This document shows, one piece after another, positions 19,557-28,671 of a stretch of 64,000 nucleotides of DNA. The DNA is from an uncultured Shewanella sp. (lineage in GTDB: Bacteria; Pseudomonadota; Gammaproteobacteria; Enterobacterales; Shewanellaceae): positions 248,001 to 312,000 of the forward strand of contig NZ_CANMUW010000005.1 of assembly GCF_947501225.1 (NCBI RefSeq), written 5' to 3'. The notes under the pieces were generated by a model. That model searched no databases and had not been told where the DNA came from. It saw nothing but the letters and a program-made list of their open reading frames with translations. The position numbers were made by a program, and so were the translations under genes. How positions within the stretch are numbered: the stretch's first letter is position 1; each line of letters starts with the position of its first letter.

Positions 19557-19591
19557 TAAACAGCGGGTATAACTAAGATCAGGAGGGCAAT

Positions 19592-20863
19592 TTGAATAAA
19601 AAACCAGACAATAATGAAGCTAATGCACGCCCTTCAAAGAGAGTGCTGTGTGTGACATCGAATTATCCAAGGTGGCAAGGAGACAGCACAACCCCCTTCG
19701 TACATAACCTGGCACAAGACTTGAGGAAGTTGGGGTGGGATGTCGATGTATTAGCCCCCCATGCTTTAGGGGCTGCAGAGCATGAGATTTTGGATGGGAT
19801 CTATGTTGAACGCTTCAGGTACCTGCTACCCGAGCGGGCTCAAACCATATGTTATCAAGGTGGTGCTTTGATGAACTTACAGAAAAACCGAATGAACTAC
19901 CTTAAATTACCCGCTCTGATTATATTTCAATGGTTTGCAATTATTAAACAGTTGATGAGTGGAAAATATGACCTCTTACACAGTCACTGGATCCTCCCTC
20001 AGGGTTTTACCGGAGTACTTGCAGCTATCCCTCTGAACATTCCTCATGTGGTAACCGTACACGGCAGTGATGCTTTCTCATTAAATGGAAAATGTCTAAC
20101 TCGTTTCAAAAAGTTTACATTAGATCACGCAGATGCAGTCACTGTAAATAGCTCAGCTACAAAGCAGAAAATACTTTCAATTGCTCCTCATCTATCTAAC
20201 CTTAGCTTGATACCTATGGGAGTGTCGACATCACAGCGGGACACCAAACGTTGTGCCGACCTGCGTTTACAACATAAAGGCGATGATGGTCCACTACTTA
20301 TTTTTGTTGGTCGTTTAATTCAATTGAAGGGAGTTGAAGATCTATTGCATGCAATAAGTATCTTGAAAGAAAATTTTTCGGATCTGCGATTGCTAGTATT
20401 AGGAGACGGTCCTTTGCGAACAGAGTTGGAGTCCCTTGCGGCACAGCTCGAAATCGATAAACAGGTCTTTTTCACTGGCTGGGTTGAGCCTGAAGATGTT
20501 ATTAACTATATCTCGGCTGCCGATATATTTATTGGACCTTCAAAACATACCCCGGATGGCAGTACAGAGGGGCAAGGATTAACTTTTATCGAAGCTATGC
20601 AAGCAGAAACACCTGTTATAGCGACCTCTATCGGCGGAATCGTTGATGTCATTAAACACGAAAAAACGGGATTACTTGTTGAGGAGTGCTCTCCCGAGCA
20701 GATCGCCGATAGCGTATTACGCCTTACAGAAGATAAAGAGCTAGCGAACTCACTCGTTAACAACGGAAGAGATATAGCTAAAAACTTAACCGGCGACACT
20801 GCAGCAAAACTCCTGGACAAAGTATTTGTAGAACAAATTTTAAAAAAGAGCCAATCCAGTTAA
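19592..20863 (+). CDS. Family 4 glycosyltransferase
   Basis: A 423-residue GT-B glycosyltransferase. The N-terminal domain begins RVLCVTSNYPRWQGDSTTPF; the C-terminal domain has VGRLIQLKGVEDLL and the family-4 EGQGLTFIEAMQAETPVIA segment with its E-x7-E-type motif. It probably adds a sugar from a nucleotide donor to a growing glycan or lipid. The start is TTG at 19592, supported by the strong site AGGAGGGCAA; no nearby ATG is better placed. It is in the same orientation as the GT2 gene, 35 bases downstream. Confidence 0.88.
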   Translation: MNKKPDNNEANARPSKRVLCVTSNYPRWQGDSTTPFVHNLAQDLRKLGWDVDVLAPHALGAAEHEILDGIYVERFRYLLPERAQTICYQGGALMNLQKNRMNYLKLPALIIFQWFAIIKQLMSGKYDLLHSHWILPQGFTGVLAAIPLNIPHVVTVHGSDAFSLNGKCLTRFKKFTLDHADAVTVNSSATKQKILSIAPHLSNLSLIPMGVSTSQRDTKRCADLRLQHKGDDGPLLIFVGRLIQLKGVEDLLHAISILKENFSDLRLLVLGDGPLRTELESLAAQLEIDKQVFFTGWVEPEDVINYISAADIFIGPSKHTPDGSTEGQGLTFIEAMQAETPVIATSIGGIVDVIKHEKTGLLVEECSPEQIADSVLRLTEDKELANSLVNNGRDIAKNLTGDTAAKLLDKVFVEQILKKSQSS

Positions 20864-20909
20864 TAATTTACCAGCTAACCATTTTTAGGGTATTTAAATT
20901 GGGGAATAT

Positions 20910-21635
20910 ATGCCTGTGAAGAAGCATTTAAACCTGGAACAACGTAAGAAACTTCATGGCGCAGACTACGTAAACCAGTACCTAACGAAATCACCAAAAC
21001 GATTGAGGGAGTTAGTAGACAGAATGCATATCGCCCCTGGTTCAGATGTTATTGATTTTGGCTGTGGTGATGCATTAATAATCCAATACATTAAAGATTT
21101 TGTTAACTCATATCAGGGAGTAGATTTTTCCTCAACATTTATTGAAGTTGCTAACCGTAGGAAAAAGGCGATTAATGCCAATAATGTTAATTTTGAATGT
21201 GATTCTATCGCAAACTTTTGTAAGTCTCATAAAGAATCATACGACATTGGATTTGCTCTTGATCTGAGTGAGCATGTTTACGACAAGGAGTGGCAGGAGA
21301 TAGTAGACGCTATGTACCAATGCTTGCGCCCTGGTGGAATTATTTACTTGCATACCCCTAATGCCGGCTTCTTTCTAGAAAGAATGAAAGAACATAATTT
21401 TTTGATCAAACAATTTCCTGAACATGTCGCAGTTCGAAATGCCCAATCAAATCATCATTTTTTTTCAGTTGCCGGATTCGAAAATATTAATGTGAAATTC
21501 ATCCCCCACTACAATGTCCTACGATTGGTACATCCGCTATCATGCTTACCTTTCGTAGGTAAGTTTTTTCAAGCTCGACTATTTATCACCGCAAAAAAAC
21601 CTCTGAGAAAACGCAAGTTAGGAGTTGCAACTTGA
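20910..21635 (+). CDS. Class I SAM-dependent methyltransferase
   Basis: A 241-residue protein with the Rossmann methyltransferase motifs VIDFGCGDALI (motif I), a following acidic strand end (GVDFSS) and LRPGGIIYLHTPN (post-motif III). The substrate is unknown; location in a glycosyltransferase block suggests methylation of a sugar or lipid head group. The ATG at 20910 has GGGGAATAT upstream. The next gene starts at a TTG overlapping its stop codon by 4 bases. Confidence 0.85.
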   Translation: MPVKKHLNLEQRKKLHGADYVNQYLTKSPKRLRELVDRMHIAPGSDVIDFGCGDALIIQYIKDFVNSYQGVDFSSTFIEVANRRKKAINANNVNFECDSIANFCKSHKESYDIGFALDLSEHVYDKEWQEIVDAMYQCLRPGGIIYLHTPNAGFFLERMKEHNFLIKQFPEHVAVRNAQSNHHFFSVAGFENINVKFIPHYNVLRLVHPLSCLPFVGKFFQARLFITAKKPLRKRKLGVAT

Positions 21636-22570
21636 ATCGGCTATATCGATTAACGGGCATAATTTTAGTTGTAGCAGCAACTATCTATTTCCTCTTGTAC
21701 TTAGTAAAAAACTGGGCACTGCTGTCTACAGACACCTTTGAATTACAAATGGCTCCAACCTTTATAGTCACTACTCTTTGCTACCTTAGCTGTTTCCTAT
21801 TAACATCTAAGGCCTGGTATAGGCTACTGCTTTATTTCGGCGAAACACCAAGATTTCTACCAATCTTAACGATAACTTTGCTCTCGCAGTTCGCCAAGTA
21901 CTTACCTGGAAATTTTGCGCATCATATTGGTCGTATTTTGTTAGCCAGCAATGAAGGCTTTTCCAAGAGATCCATTGCTACCACCTTAATATTTGAGCTG
22001 ATACTTGTTATATTAGCTGCCGGAACGTCAGGACTAATCGCTGTTGCTTTTACTAAATCAATACTCGTTTCAGACTTTTTAAACCTCCCCTCTCCAGAGC
22101 TGGTATCAGCGTTATCTGTCGTTATTGTATTAATCTTTTTATTATTTTGTCTTTCCATCCCCAGCATAAAAAATACGATTATAAAGAGCTCAAAAGCTAA
22201 CGTTTTTTATATTAAGCCTATATATCACTTGCTAGTGTGCTACTTATTTTACATAACGAACTTCCTGTTGCTAGGTGCAATTTTGTATTTACTCACGGAT
22301 GCAGCATTTAGCCAGGTTAAACCTGATTACTGGTTGCTAACAGGGCTATTTTCAATCGCTTGGATAGTCGGTTTTATCACCCCTGGCGCTCCAGCTGGTT
22401 TAGGCGTACGTGAAGCCATACTCGTCATGGCTCTTGACCCAATCTATGGCTCAGCTGTTGCACTTTCATTAACGATCGCATTACGCATTATTACTACTTT
22501 AGGAGATGGTCTTGGATTCTTAATAGGACTGTCAATGAGAAGATGCCTCAAGTACGATTCTAAGGCTTAA
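21632..22570 (+). CDS. UPF0104/LPG synthetase-type integral membrane protein
   Basis: A 312-residue protein with about eight predicted transmembrane helices and the family segments SQFAKYLPGNFAHHIGRILL and GFITPGAPAGLGVREAIL. These are typical of the YbhN/AglD/MprF membrane-domain superfamily, whose members include lipid flippases and archaeal glycosylation proteins. It may flip or anchor the lipid-linked intermediate of this cluster. TTG at 21632 overlaps the methyltransferase stop codon, which shows translational coupling. Confidence 0.85.
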   Translation: MNRLYRLTGIILVVAATIYFLLYLVKNWALLSTDTFELQMAPTFIVTTLCYLSCFLLTSKAWYRLLLYFGETPRFLPILTITLLSQFAKYLPGNFAHHIGRILLASNEGFSKRSIATTLIFELILVILAAGTSGLIAVAFTKSILVSDFLNLPSPELVSALSVVIVLIFLLFCLSIPSIKNTIIKSSKANVFYIKPIYHLLVCYLFYITNFLLLGAILYLLTDAAFSQVKPDYWLLTGLFSIAWIVGFITPGAPAGLGVREAILVMALDPIYGSAVALSLTIALRIITTLGDGLGFLIGLSMRRCLKYDSKA

Positions 22571-22798
22571 TTATCGCCATAGTAGCCAGGATTTATTAAA
22601 ATCTTTATTTTCTCCCTTACTAATTACTTTGCAAACCTAAGTTAATTGAGGCTTAGTTAAATTGATATTGAGCTTACTTCATAAACCGAAAAGCAAAAAG
22701 GTTTAATGGCAAGTTCACTAAGAATAAAGCCTTTGCAATCTCACTGCTAATACGGCAAATTATGATTCAGGTTGTTTCACTAACAGAAGAAGGCTCTT

Positions 22799-23218
22799 AT
22801 GTGGTTCCAAAAGGAAATCAGGCTTAAGGCACGTCGGAGAGGTTTTCACCTTATCACCTCTGAAATTGAACAAGCAGTGACTGAAATTAGTCAATACAAA
22901 GTTGGTTTAGTGCACATTTTATTGCAACACACCTCAGCGGCACTGACCCTGAACGAAAATGCCGATCCAAGTGTAAGGGAAGATTTTGAACGATTTTTTA
23001 ACCGCCTAGCCCCTGAAAATGAGCACTATTACACCCATACCTATGAAGGGCCCGACGATATGCCAGCCCACCTGAAATCATCGATGCTGGGCTGTGAGCT
23101 GACGATTCCTGTCACCGATGGCAGATTAAACCTTGGCACATGGCAAGGCATCTACCTCTGTGAACCCAGAGACAGAGCAGGCAACCGTAACCTGGTAGTG
23201 ACCATTCACGGCGAATAA
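22799..23218 (+). CDS. yjbQ: YjbQ family protein (UPF0047, secondary thiamine-phosphate synthase)
   Basis: A 139-residue protein of normal length for the family. It has the family signatures LLQHTSAALTLNENADP and a histidine-containing ending (VVTIHGE). TWQGIYLCEPRD is also typical. Members were reported to have thiamine-phosphate synthase activity in vitro, but the main physiological role is unclear. The start ATG at 22799 fits the family N terminus. It is convergent with the solute-binding-like gene and separated from it by a hairpin. Confidence 0.9.
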   Translation: MWFQKEIRLKARRRGFHLITSEIEQAVTEISQYKVGLVHILLQHTSAALTLNENADPSVREDFERFFNRLAPENEHYYTHTYEGPDDMPAHLKSSMLGCELTIPVTDGRLNLGTWQGIYLCEPRDRAGNRNLVVTIHGE

Positions 23219-23229
23219 CACTCTGGTTA

Positions 23230-23265
23230 AGTGGAGAGGAAGTGGCTTATTCACTCCCCTCCACT
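23230..23265. terminator. Bidirectional hairpin between convergent genes
   Basis: An inverted repeat of 14-15 bases with minor mismatches (AGTGGAGAGGAAGTG at 23230-23244 and CACTCCCCTCCACT at 23252-23265). It lies between the end of yjbQ and the end of the convergent gene, whose stop codon falls in the loop. It could end transcription from both sides. Confidence 0.5.
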
Positions 23266-24011
23266 AAATCATATTTTTTTAAAATCTTTTTCCACCTGAG
23301 ATTTTTATCAAGCCTGGAAACAAAGTCAGATAGTGTCGGGTGAAGCTCATGCAGATCCGACGTCAGCATCATATGTCTGGTGAAAGAGAGAAAGGGCTTT
23401 GGCGACAAGTAAACTTGCTGCTTTAATTTCATATCGTCAAGTAGAAACATCGCCACACTTCTGGGTTGGATCGTTAAATCTCCGCGCCCTTTTAATAGCA
23501 AAGCCAACGCCTGTTTCTCTCTGTTGACATCGAAACGCTTAATTTCATTTCTGGCGAGCATAGGCTTCAGTGACTGATATTGTCTTCCCCTGACGGCAAC
23601 CAGGGTTAATCCCTTCAATGATTCGGGGCCGTGGAATACCAACCTAGTTTGGGAGGAAGAGATCACTTCATTTCTGTCTTGCCATATCGCTGGTGTCCAT
23701 AAATAGTGATTCTCGGCATCGTCTCCCATCCAGCGCCAATTTACAAAAAGAACCACACCCTGTCGCTGCTCTGCCAGATATTTATTCAATCGGGCTCTTG
23801 GAAGAGAGATAAGCCTGAATTCAAACTTTCCGGCAAGTTCATCATTCAACAAATTTACAAAATCTATGGCAAGACCTTCACTATCTCCGACCAAAAATGG
23901 AGGGGTAAGGTAATAGTTCCATAGCGTGATGACACGAGTATCGGCCCTTAGCGGTGATATGAAAGGGGTGATAAAGATAAGAGTGGCAATAACGAGCGAC
24001 ATTCTTGACAT
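23247..24011 (-). CDS. Periplasmic solute-binding-like protein (type 3 family)
   Basis: A 254-residue secreted protein with a signal peptide (LVIATLIFITPFISPLRA) and the layout of family 3 amino-acid-binding proteins: WNYYLTPPFLVGDSEGLAIDFVNLL near the start and DFVSRLDKNLRWKKILKKY at the end. Many such stand-alone proteins in Shewanella are not part of a transporter and may act as sensors or have lost ligand binding. GGAGGGGGG precedes the ATG at 24011. No permease or ATPase gene is nearby. Confidence 0.7.
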   Translation of the reverse strand: MSRMSLVIATLIFITPFISPLRADTRVITLWNYYLTPPFLVGDSEGLAIDFVNLLNDELAGKFEFRLISLPRARLNKYLAEQRQGVVLFVNWRWMGDDAENHYLWTPAIWQDRNEVISSSQTRLVFHGPESLKGLTLVAVRGRQYQSLKPMLARNEIKRFDVNREKQALALLLKGRGDLTIQPRSVAMFLLDDMKLKQQVYLSPKPFLSFTRHMMLTSDLHELHPTLSDFVSRLDKNLRWKKILKKYDLVEGSE

Positions 24012-24297
24012 CGATCCCCCCTCCAAAAGTATGACTCTACACCTTAGTTGCACCCGACATAGTTTGCAAAATTGAGTGCCAATACATAAATAATTATATG
24101 TAGGCTCATACAGTTCACATCTTTATTTTGTTACATACATTGACCCGGGCGGTAAGCCTTGTACATAAACATAGTGCACATTGTTCTACTTAACGCCCCG
24201 TTTAAGTCAAATTACTCTAAATACCCACCTTAAGCTGTTTGTTTTTCAACCACCGAAGTTAGATAATTAAGTATGCATTAATTTCGAAGAGACTGAT

Positions 24298-24981
24298 ATG
24301 AAGCTACCCGGTTCTGAATCATCCCTGAATTTTATCGAGCGTTTCGAGAAGAGGCGGCAGGAGCAGGCGGAAAAGCTCGCCTCGGGGCTGAAGATCAACA
24401 AGGCCGCCGATGATCCGGCGGGCCTGCAGATAGCAAATAGATTAACTTCTGCCATCAACGAGGTAGATAGGCGTGCAAGTAATGCCAGGGACCAACAGAG
24501 TATCTATAATACTCAAGCTGGACAGCTTTCATCGATCACAGATAGCCTGCAGCGCGCTAATGAGCTGGCCATACAAGCTGGTAATCCCCTGAATGATAAC
24601 TCCGCGATTCAAGCAGAACTGGACCAGTTAACAGATGAGATAAATATCATCGCAGAGAGTGCACTGGGCCAGACAAATTTTATCTCCGGCCTCGATGCCT
24701 CTGACCCATCAGCCTCTCAAACAATCATCTCAGATGCCAGTGCAGTTATCGAACAATCGGCCGCTGATATTGGGGCCAGTAGCAACGGCTTAGATAGCCG
24801 CATCAATAATTATCAGATAAGCAGTATTAATACATCTGCCGCGCGTTCCCGAATTCAAGATACCGATTTTTCTGAATCATCATCGGAACAGGTTAAGGCT
24901 GATATCCAACTAAAAATTGCAGTTCTCACCAAAAAAGATGAGGAGGAGAGAAAAGGATTGCTCTTTAACCAGTTTATTTGA
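24298..24981 (+). CDS. Orphan flagellin-like protein
   Basis: A 227-residue protein with the flagellin D1 signature LASGLKINKAADDPAGLQIANRL at residues 27-49 and a C-terminal flagellin segment, SRIQDTDFSESSSEQVK. The normal D0 ends are altered: the usual N-terminal start (MA-type, with the LSxxNL-like segment) is replaced by MKLPGSESSLNFIERF, and the C terminus is charged and ends LLFNQFI rather than the usual LLR-type end. There is no variable central domain. No other flagellar gene is nearby. It may be a divergent or specialised flagellin, or a decayed copy; polymerisation into a filament is uncertain. Confidence 0.7.
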   Translation: MKLPGSESSLNFIERFEKRRQEQAEKLASGLKINKAADDPAGLQIANRLTSAINEVDRRASNARDQQSIYNTQAGQLSSITDSLQRANELAIQAGNPLNDNSAIQAELDQLTDEINIIAESALGQTNFISGLDASDPSASQTIISDASAVIEQSAADIGASSNGLDSRINNYQISSINTSAARSRIQDTDFSESSSEQVKADIQLKIAVLTKKDEEERKGLLFNQFI

Positions 24982-24986
24982 TGTAA

Positions 24987-27900
24987 TCACTCTTCAAAGG
25001 CGATTGGTTTAAGCAGGTCAAGCCAGTCGTCTCCACTCATCTCTGTGACACTTGCACTCTTGTGTCGGTAGATACTCTGTGCCAGATTCTGCTTAGACTC
25101 CTGTAACAACTGTATGCGCTCCTCTACTGTATCTTTACTGATCAGTTTATAGACAAACACCGATTTATCCTGCCCGATACGATGAGCCCTGTCACTGGCT
25201 TGCTGCTCTGCTGCAGGATTCCACCAGGGATCCATATGAATGACAACATCTGCTGCTGTCAGGTTTAAACCGGCACCACCAGCCTTTAAACTGATCAAGA
25301 AAACAGGAACTTCATGCTTTTGAAAACGTTCGACTAAACTGGCTCTATCCCGACTCTTACCGGTTAATTTCACATAACCGACAGCTAGCTCATCCAATTG
25401 CACGGCTATCAAGTCGAGCATGCTGGTGAAAGAGGAAAAGATGAGGATCCTGCGTCCTTCGGCAAGCATAGAGGGTAATTTATCGGCTAACCAATTGAGC
25501 TTACCTGAGCTGGTTGCAAATTCCGTTACTGCCGCTTCTCTCGTCTTACTTGTCCGATATAGCACGTTTGTAGCATCCGCCTCCCCTTGCAATGTGTTGT
25601 CATCAGCCGGACTAGCAGATTTGTGAGCCAGCTTTAGTAGTTGAGGGTGGCAACAGATCTGCCTGAGCTTCAGTAGAGCATTGCTTATCGCAAGGCGGTT
25701 ACTCTTAATGCCTGACAACCTCACCGCTTTTTGCACCTCTTCAGACATGGTCAGCCGTACAGTTTCATACAGATCGCCCTGTTGCTGCGTTAAGTTAATG
25801 TACTCATTTATTATCGTTTTTTCTGGTAGTTCGGTGGCTACATCCGACTTAATTCTGCGCAGCATAAAAGGGCTGATCCGTTGTACCAATGCCTTACGCC
25901 TCTCTTCATCCAGCTCTTTCTCAATCGGGTTTTGATATAAACGCTGAAATTGAGTGTAGCTTCCCAAAAATCCCGGCATCAGGAAATTAAACAGTGACCA
26001 TAGCTCACCCAGATGATTTTCAAGCGGCGTGCCCGTTAAACAGAGCTTATGAGTCGATGACAAACGAGTAACTACCCTGGCGATTCGACTTCGGGCATTT
26101 TTGATCGTTTGTGCTTCATCCAAAACGATTAAATGTAAATGCCTATCCTGCCAAAATTGCGCATCCTGCTGTAGGGTGCCATAACTGGTAACTATAAGGT
26201 CGCTGGTTGCAAGTTGCGACTTGAGCTTATGACGTCTGGGGCCTGACCATAACAGCGCATTAAGGCCTGGCGTGAACACCCGCGCCTCATGTAACCAATT
26301 GGCCAGTAAGCTGGTAGGCGCCACCACCAAACTGGGCTGGCTAGCGCGGCCTGACTCTTTATCGGACAAGATGTTTGCCAGTGTCTGAATGGTCTTCCCA
26401 AGCCCCATGTCATCGGCCAGGATCCCGCAGAAAGCATGTTTTTGTAAAAACTGTAACCAATTGAGGCCCTGCTGTTGATACTCTCTCAACTTCGCATTGA
26501 GACCATCAGGTTGAGAGACAAAAAACTTATTATCCCCCGAATGTTCAAGATAGGTAAATAACTGCTGTGCCTTGTTATTTAGCCACGTAGTACCTTGCCA
26601 GTGCCACAACTTCTGCCTGCCATTCTCCTGCGGAGACAATTCGGCAAGCCGGGTAAGCTGATGCATAGGAAGTGTAAGCGTATCCCCCTCTGACAAGGGT
26701 CTGGATTCATAGAGTTCAACCAAAACCGCCAGGATCTGTCTGACCCTCGATGTCGGTAACGCAAGGTGCTCTCCACTGTCCAGCTCCATCAGGAAGGTAT
26801 CTTGTTTTTTAAAATCTTCGGTCAAACCTGAACGGATCGCTTTAATCAGATAGGGCAAGAGGTTAACTTTCTGCCCATTAACTTCGACTCCGATCTCCAG
26901 CTCGAACCAATTTTTACTATCCGGCTCTTGAGCAACTTCACCGTACCATCGCTGGGCTTGCACTATGGTGAAGCGATTCTTCATCTCAAACTCTATCTGC
27001 CAACCCGCCAGCGAAAGACGATATAGAGTGACCATCTGTTCACTCAATACTCCAGGAAGTAAGCGACAACCGAGTGGAAAACGTTGCCAAACCGGCGATT
27101 CGAACAGAGAGGTCAGTAGTGGCAGTTCAGAAAGCTGAATATTCCATTCGGCTGCAGACTTTAGACATTGCGGCACCTCTTGTGCGTAATCGAAAACATC
27201 ATTCAGGGAGTAAACCAACTCGCCATGCACCAGGGAGAAGTCAGCGACCTCAATGGACCGTGACGGCGAGTTTTCCCATGGAAAATCAATATGGTGCCGA
27301 GTTATCTTTAATTGAGGTTGCCAATCCATGTCGGATTCTAGTGGGCTTTGAGGCATAACAAAATCATCGGAGAGTCGTATCAGACTCATACTCGCCAGAT
27401 CGAGATAGCTACCGGATTCGATCTCAATAAATGGTTCCGGGTCAATAAAGTCCTGATGATAGTGCTGTTCAATTTTTAACGCCGGGTTACTACAACTCTC
27501 CCAAAAACATCGTTGAGTCGAGATTAAGTGCCCCATAAAATCGAGTTTTTTGAGCGCACCCAGCTTGACCGATACCGACTCACGTTGTTCCTCTCTATGC
27601 TGTTCATCTAACTGTTCAATACAAGTGCCGAGTCTATGTAGCAGATACCTGTCTGCCTGGGTAACAAACTTAGGCAAAACACTTTTTGCGAAAACATCCA
27701 GGCCTAAATCACTCTTAATTGAGTAACCGCCGCTCTTGCTCAGGTAACCCTTATGTAGTGTGAGGTGTAGCTCCCCTTCCTTAACAGATAAAATGTAGAG
27801 GACCCGATGGCGAGCCATATTCGGATAGGGATCGAAACGTTGGTTTAATTCAGTTAGAAGTAATCTTTTGGCGGTATCGGCTCTCTTGTGATCACTGGAA

Positions 27901-28241
27901 TAGGGATAAATTGGGTCTTTCTTAGCCAGGCACGCAATAGCCACAGCCGCCAGATGTTTACAAGCTTTCTCCTCTGCATTGTCACAGCTACAGTGAGAGT
28001 GCGCAGAAGCAACAACGGGGCCGGCAGACCAATCGAGAGTGGTATAGACAGAGCGTTTACTTGAAACTAAGGCACTAGGCGATGATGATTGACTACCAGC
28101 TCCACACATCGCCTCATCGGGCTTAAACTCGGCATTAATGATAGCGCCTGAGTGTTCGTACTTGATGATTTGCCCTGCCAATAACAGCTGCATACCCATA
28201 TAAATTGCAGACTGACTAAAATACTCTTCTAGCTGTACCAA
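24987..28241 (-). CDS. SNF2-family helicase with SWIM zinc finger
   Basis: A 1084-residue DNA-dependent ATPase. The N-terminal part holds a SWIM zinc finger (SHCSCDNAEEKACKH, CxCx7CxH type) near residues 80-95. The C-terminal half has a SNF2 core: ILADDMGLGKTIQT (motif I), DEAQ in VLDEAQTIKNARS (motif II), CLTGTPLENH, FSSFTSMLDL and HRIGQDKSVFVY. Proteins of this type remodel nucleoprotein complexes or clear stalled complexes from DNA. The start is TTG at 28241 with AAGGCGATC upstream. A run of shorter frames overlaps it on the other strand and is spurious. Confidence 0.85.
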   Translation of the reverse strand: MVQLEEYFSQSAIYMGMQLLLAGQIIKYEHSGAIINAEFKPDEAMCGAGSQSSSPSALVSSKRSVYTTLDWSAGPVVASAHSHCSCDNAEEKACKHLAAVAIACLAKKDPIYPYSSDHKRADTAKRLLLTELNQRFDPYPNMARHRVLYILSVKEGELHLTLHKGYLSKSGGYSIKSDLGLDVFAKSVLPKFVTQADRYLLHRLGTCIEQLDEQHREEQRESVSVKLGALKKLDFMGHLISTQRCFWESCSNPALKIEQHYHQDFIDPEPFIEIESGSYLDLASMSLIRLSDDFVMPQSPLESDMDWQPQLKITRHHIDFPWENSPSRSIEVADFSLVHGELVYSLNDVFDYAQEVPQCLKSAAEWNIQLSELPLLTSLFESPVWQRFPLGCRLLPGVLSEQMVTLYRLSLAGWQIEFEMKNRFTIVQAQRWYGEVAQEPDSKNWFELEIGVEVNGQKVNLLPYLIKAIRSGLTEDFKKQDTFLMELDSGEHLALPTSRVRQILAVLVELYESRPLSEGDTLTLPMHQLTRLAELSPQENGRQKLWHWQGTTWLNNKAQQLFTYLEHSGDNKFFVSQPDGLNAKLREYQQQGLNWLQFLQKHAFCGILADDMGLGKTIQTLANILSDKESGRASQPSLVVAPTSLLANWLHEARVFTPGLNALLWSGPRRHKLKSQLATSDLIVTSYGTLQQDAQFWQDRHLHLIVLDEAQTIKNARSRIARVVTRLSSTHKLCLTGTPLENHLGELWSLFNFLMPGFLGSYTQFQRLYQNPIEKELDEERRKALVQRISPFMLRRIKSDVATELPEKTIINEYINLTQQQGDLYETVRLTMSEEVQKAVRLSGIKSNRLAISNALLKLRQICCHPQLLKLAHKSASPADDNTLQGEADATNVLYRTSKTREAAVTEFATSSGKLNWLADKLPSMLAEGRRILIFSSFTSMLDLIAVQLDELAVGYVKLTGKSRDRASLVERFQKHEVPVFLISLKAGGAGLNLTAADVVIHMDPWWNPAAEQQASDRAHRIGQDKSVFVYKLISKDTVEERIQLLQESKQNLAQSIYRHKSASVTEMSGDDWLDLLKPIAFEE

Positions 28242-28671
28242 TGAGATCGCCTTGCTCTAACCTTGATTACCAGGGCTGAAAAAATCGTGGCCCATTAAAA
28301 TTAAACCGAAAGGGAGAACTATAACATTGATTTTGAAAGGCCACAGGTAATTTTATTTAAATATGTCGCCTTTAGTCAGAGAACGGGTCAACTTATGATC
28401 AAAGAGGAAATTGCTGTTCAGGATTCAAATCCTTAGCGCTTTAACTCCAGCCAAGGTGGCATTAAAGCTAACATCAATGGTGACTTATTTTCGGCACCAT
28501 CAATGTGCTGAAGCCGCGACTGCAGGGGCTGATAACATAGTTCGGCCTGGATAACACCGGCTAAGCTGAAGGTAATTGCAGCGCCGATTCACACTATTTT
28601 CAGTGAATCTTCATTAATGAAATAATCACTTAAAATAATGTATCCAACAGACTTTATCGCATCACTCACGT
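28242..28671. other. Intergenic region
   Basis: About 430 bases between two minus-strand genes. No convincing reading frame or RNA gene is visible. It should contain the promoter of the helicase gene. Confidence 0.4.

Noticed and set aside
24231..24250. Possible flagellar sigma-28 promoter upstream of the flagellin-like gene
   Set aside because: The candidate boxes are too far apart and weakly matching.
28242..28671. Possible decayed gene in the region before the SNF2 helicase gene
   Set aside because: No stretch of recognisable protein similarity or consistent frame can be seen.
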